Below are positions 7,007-9,291 of a stretch of 9,291 nucleotides of DNA, piece after piece. Source of the DNA: DAOTUL01 sp034437435 (GTDB taxonomy: Bacteria > Chloroflexota > Anaerolineae > Aggregatilineales > Phototrophicaceae); assembly GCA_964417785.1 (NCBI GenBank), contig CAYQJO010000175.1, forward strand, positions 1 to 9,291. The letters are read 5' to 3'. Position numbers and translations under genes: made by a program. Under the pieces are notes generated by a model that saw only the letters and a program-made list of their open reading frames with translations, made no database searches and had not been told where the DNA came from. Each line of letters begins with the position of its first letter. The first letter of the stretch is position 1.

Positions 7007-8811
7007 CGCTCGTGCCTCGTCATCCGAATCACAAATGTCACCTGATACGCGCCATCAATTACCTTGCTGGGCTGCGACGGAAGTGCGAACACCTCGCCCT
7101 TATGATGCTGCATGATCTCCCGGCACAGATACAGGCCGATCCCGGTGCCGACACCGACGTAGTTAATGGCGGCGTCTGAGCGCTTGAAGCGGTTGAACAC
7201 CGTCTCCAACTCATCATCCGGCAGCAAAATCCCGTGATTGGTGATGTGTATCTCAGCGCGGACGCCATCGACTTTGCCCGTCACCCGTACCGGTGCCTGC
7301 ACGTTCTCCCAGGAGTATTTGATGGCGTTGTCATAGAGATTAAAGATCACCAGTTCAAACAGGTCCTTATGAATCAGCAGCGGCGGGAATTCCGCAAAGC
7401 TCTCGGCGTCGATATACGGTCCGTCGATGCCCGCATTGAGCGCCTTACCCTGAAAATAGGCCGCATGTTCTTCCAGCAGCAGCAGCACATCACGGGCGCT
7501 GAAGGGACTGAAAGCACTGCGATATACTTCAAGGATGGAACGGTTGTTCGCCGCCAGCACAAAGGTCTTGGTATAGCCCTGGAACATACTCGCCAGCGCA
7601 TACAGCCGGTCGAAGGCTTCCGGGAATTCCGTCTCCGGGATCACGCCATCCACCAGATTCTCGACATCCGCTTTGATGGCACCGAGCGAACTGTTGAGCT
7701 GGTGCATCACATCCTGGATAAACTGCTGGCGGTCGCGGTCATACTGGACCTGCGCCTGCATGTGCAGGGCGATGTTGTAAATCTCGTAGAGCCGCAGGGC
7801 GATCAGGTCGAAAGTGTCCTCCTCCATGCTGAAGGACACACGGGCGCTGCCGGTCTCCTGACCGAGGACCAGCAGATAGCGAGCGTCGTTCAGATTACCC
7901 CCAACGCGAATGATGCCGATCTCGGTAGTCGCCTGCACATCGGATGTCGTATACCACGCCGTAAATGGCAGACGAGATCGGCTGCGCCGGCTGAAGGATA
8001 GGATATTGGTAACCAGTACCCCCTTACCTTCTCCAAGCGCCTGCCACTCTCCATCATCAAATGTATAGACCTCATCGGACGGCGGCACATCGAAGGTAGC
8101 ATACAGATCGTAGACCTGGAACCCGACTTTGTGGCCCATATCCTTGAGGATGAAAGCAAACTGCGCCCCCAGTTCATCACAAATCGGCGCGAGCAGCCGT
8201 GCCAGCGTCCGCTCGAATGTCAGCAGCGGTGTGTCAGAGGCCGTCAGGTCTGTAAATTCACTGAACAGCCGGTTTATAGCGGCGAAAATCGATTGAATCT
8301 TGAGGTCCACCCCCAGCTTGCGAAGATATGCTTTGCGTGTCGTCTCCCCGCCCGGCTGTTTCTGTCCCTGCCACTCCGGGTGATGGGCGATGGTCACGGC
8401 AGTCGTGGTGCCGATCAGTTCCACATGGCGCACCGCGTCATCATCGAAGGCGTTCGCTGTGGTGGCTTCGATAGCGATAACCCCCAACGTCTCACCCGCA
8501 TGACGGATCGGTACCGCCAGCACAGATTGAAACGCCGGGTCGATCAGCGAGGTATGATCAATTCGGGTCGAACCGTCACGCGCTGCCTGCCCAACCACTC
8601 CAATACGCGGATCATCCAGCGCAACCACCCCGAACTGCTCTTCCAAGCGCTCCTGGTGCGGCCACGAGGTACAGGCGACAAACTGCATCCGGTCGTGATC
8701 CACCAACGCAACGTAACCCACGCAGTCATCATTACCCGAGTCGACCACGCGCAGCGCCTGCAATGCCACTTTATCCAGAGTCAGACTTAAATCAGATGTC
8801 TCGTCGATCAT
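7003..8811 (-). CDS. Soluble GAF-domain sensor histidine kinase
   Basis: The 602-aa protein starts with a GAF domain (about 10-143, with LAVPIRHAGETLGVIAIEA near 98-116). A second sensory region follows (about 180-350), which looks GAF-like but is not confidently assignable. A helix leads to the H-box MHQLNSSLGAI with His370 as likely phospho-acceptor. The ATPase domain has N-box NLYDNAIKYS (491-500, Asn495), F-box FNRFKRS (539-545) and G2 GVGTGIGL (553-560). The G1 box is altered: TNHGILL (524-530) replaces the usual D-x-G-x-G, with Asn for Asp, a variation that occurs in some kinases. No membrane segment or signal peptide is seen, so it should sense a cytoplasmic cue. It is the first gene of the operon and its stop overlaps the receiver start. 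Confidence 0.93.
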   Translation of the reverse strand: MIDETSDLSLTLDKVALQALRVVDSGNDDCVGYVALVDHDRMQFVACTSWPHQERLEEQFGVVALDDPRIGVVGQAARDGSTRIDHTSLIDPAFQSVLAVPIRHAGETLGVIAIEATTANAFDDDAVRHVELIGTTTAVTIAHHPEWQGQKQPGGETTRKAYLRKLGVDLKIQSIFAAINRLFSEFTDLTASDTPLLTFERTLARLLAPICDELGAQFAFILKDMGHKVGFQVYDLYATFDVPPSDEVYTFDDGEWQALGEGKGVLVTNILSFSRRSRSRLPFTAWYTTSDVQATTEIGIIRVGGNLNDARYLLVLGQETGSARVSFSMEEDTFDLIALRLYEIYNIALHMQAQVQYDRDRQQFIQDVMHQLNSSLGAIKADVENLVDGVIPETEFPEAFDRLYALASMFQGYTKTFVLAANNRSILEVYRSAFSPFSARDVLLLLEEHAAYFQGKALNAGIDGPYIDAESFAEFPPLLIHKDLFELVIFNLYDNAIKYSWENVQAPVRVTGKVDGVRAEIHITNHGILLPDDELETVFNRFKRSDAAINYVGVGTGIGLYLCREIMQHHKGEVFALPSQPSKVIDGAYQVTFVIRMTRHER

Positions 8812-8910
8812 AGTTGTGATCCCGTTCGGTCTTCCCTATTGTACGACGAGACTATACCGCATTTTATAACGATTTTTGTAGACGGAGTGTCCGCCGTGCT
8901 GCCTGCGTTC
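8812..8910 (-). promoter_or_regulatory. Putative promoter region of the kinase-to-recJ operon
   Basis: This 99-base gap is the only spacer upstream of the six coupled genes, so their main promoter is expected here. On the minus strand, three -10-like hexamers occur: TATAAA (8868-8863), TATAGT (8856-8851) and TACAAT (8843-8838). No convincing TTGACA-type -35 accompanies any of them; CGGACA lies 19 bases upstream of TATAAA. A GGGA 8 bases before the kinase ATG is a weak ribosome-binding candidate. There is no clear terminator for the upstream gene, so read-through from it is possible. Confidence 0.4.
8878..8898. repeat. Possible degenerate REP-like remnant
   Basis: The stretch starts with GTAG, contains the small dyad CGGA-GTG-TCCG (8883-8893) and ends with GTCCGCCGTG (8889-8898). 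That last 10-mer is identical to the right flank of the palindrome at 208-227 (224-233). It could be a decayed copy of the same repeat, lying between the secreted-protein stop and the kinase promoter. The match is short and may be chance. Confidence 0.25.
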
Positions 8911-9291
8911 TTAGTAACCAGCGGAGGCGGTATTATCGCTCAGGTCTGGATCGTCTACCGCCAGGTTTTCGATGGCTGCCGTCACCAGGTACGTGCAGAT
9001 CATATCGGTCTGGACCGTATCAGTGAAGAAGACGGACGAACCTCCGCTGTCCAGCCCACCAAGTTCAACAGAATCTTCCTCAGTTGCCGGGGTTCCGGTG
9101 GCACAGTCGGTTGTCTGGACCGTATAGGTGATTTTGAACGGCCCGCTGGCCTCCGGTCCCCCGTTATTGACCTGTCCGGTGAAGGTCACTGTGCCGGGGT
9201 TGGGTGGTTCCGCCACATCACTCTGGCTTATACCGAGGCTCACCTGAGCGACCGGCGGCGTATCACAAACATCACCGATCCCATTGCCGTT
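8911..9291 (-). CDS. Probable secreted TSP3/CARDB-like repeat protein, C-terminal end
   Basis: The frame is open from the right edge to TAA at 8911, giving the last 126 residues of a longer protein. The visible part opens with NGNGIGDVCD, a thrombospondin type-3 calcium-binding repeat (family pattern DxDGDGIGDVCD). About 110 residues of a CARDB/DUF11-like beta-sandwich follow: VTFTGQVNNGGPEASG, then SVELGGLDSGGSS, and a terminal YLVTAAIENLAVDDPDLSDN strand with the usual acidic-Asn ending. Two cysteines (in TTDCATG and MICTYL) could form a disulfide. Such modules occur in extracellular or surface adhesion-type proteins; the signal peptide would be outside the window. No sorting motif or membrane anchor follows. 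A GTG inside the frame at 9243 is not a real start, because the type-3 repeat continues upstream in frame. It is probably functionally unrelated to the kinase operon. Confidence 0.78.
   Translation of the reverse strand, partial: NGNGIGDVCDTPPVAQVSLGISQSDVAEPPNPGTVTFTGQVNNGGPEASGPFKITYTVQTTDCATGTPATEEDSVELGGLDSGGSSVFFTDTVQTDMICTYLVTAAIENLAVDDPDLSDNTASAGY

Noticed and set aside
8911..9243. GTG at 9243 as the start of the CARDB-like gene
   Set aside because: The frame continues upstream to the window edge and encodes a type-3 calcium repeat (NGNGIGDVCD), so this is an internal valine codon.

Overview
The window looks like bacterial chromosome of moderately high GC, tentatively Chloroflexota (Anaerolineae-like). 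The grounds are inference: a DUF4058 gene and a Uma2-family gene close together, a secreted thrombospondin-type-3/CARDB-like protein, a RecJ with a winged-helix-like tail, and 'GTAGGGACG...' palindromes. No rRNA, tRNA or marker gene is present to confirm a phylum. All recognisable coding is on the minus strand.

Read in the direction of transcription (high to low coordinates), the window opens with the 3' end of a probable secreted protein (8911-9291): one calcium-binding type-3 repeat, then a CARDB/DUF11-like beta-sandwich. A 99-base gap (8812-8910) follows. It holds -10-like sequences and probably the promoter of the main block.

The main block is a tightly packed six-gene operon of about 8.4 kb (8811 down to 450). 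It encodes a soluble GAF-domain histidine kinase, a stand-alone CheY-like receiver, a UvrD-type SF1 helicase, a DUF4058 protein, a Cas4/AddB-like PD-(D/E)XK nuclease with four Fe-S-type cysteines, and RecJ. Successive junctions are ATGA, an 8-base overlap, TAATG, ATGA and a 6- to 9-base gap, so the genes are almost certainly co-transcribed and translationally coupled. Three recognised DNA-processing enzymes (3'-5' translocase, Fe-S nuclease, 5'-3' ssDNA exonuclease) therefore share an mRNA with a two-component pair that has no DNA-binding output domain. The likely theme is signal-controlled DNA end processing, recombination repair or anti-phage defence. DUF4058 sits inside this module between helicase and nuclease and carries a D/E/K pattern resembling PD-(D/E)XK enzymes.

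Downstream of RecJ, 105-449 is non-coding. It carries three 8-bp-stem palindromes related to one another (REP/MITE-like), a CRP/FNR-like dyad and a possible minus-strand promoter. The window ends inside the start of a Uma2-family (DUF820) gene (1-104).
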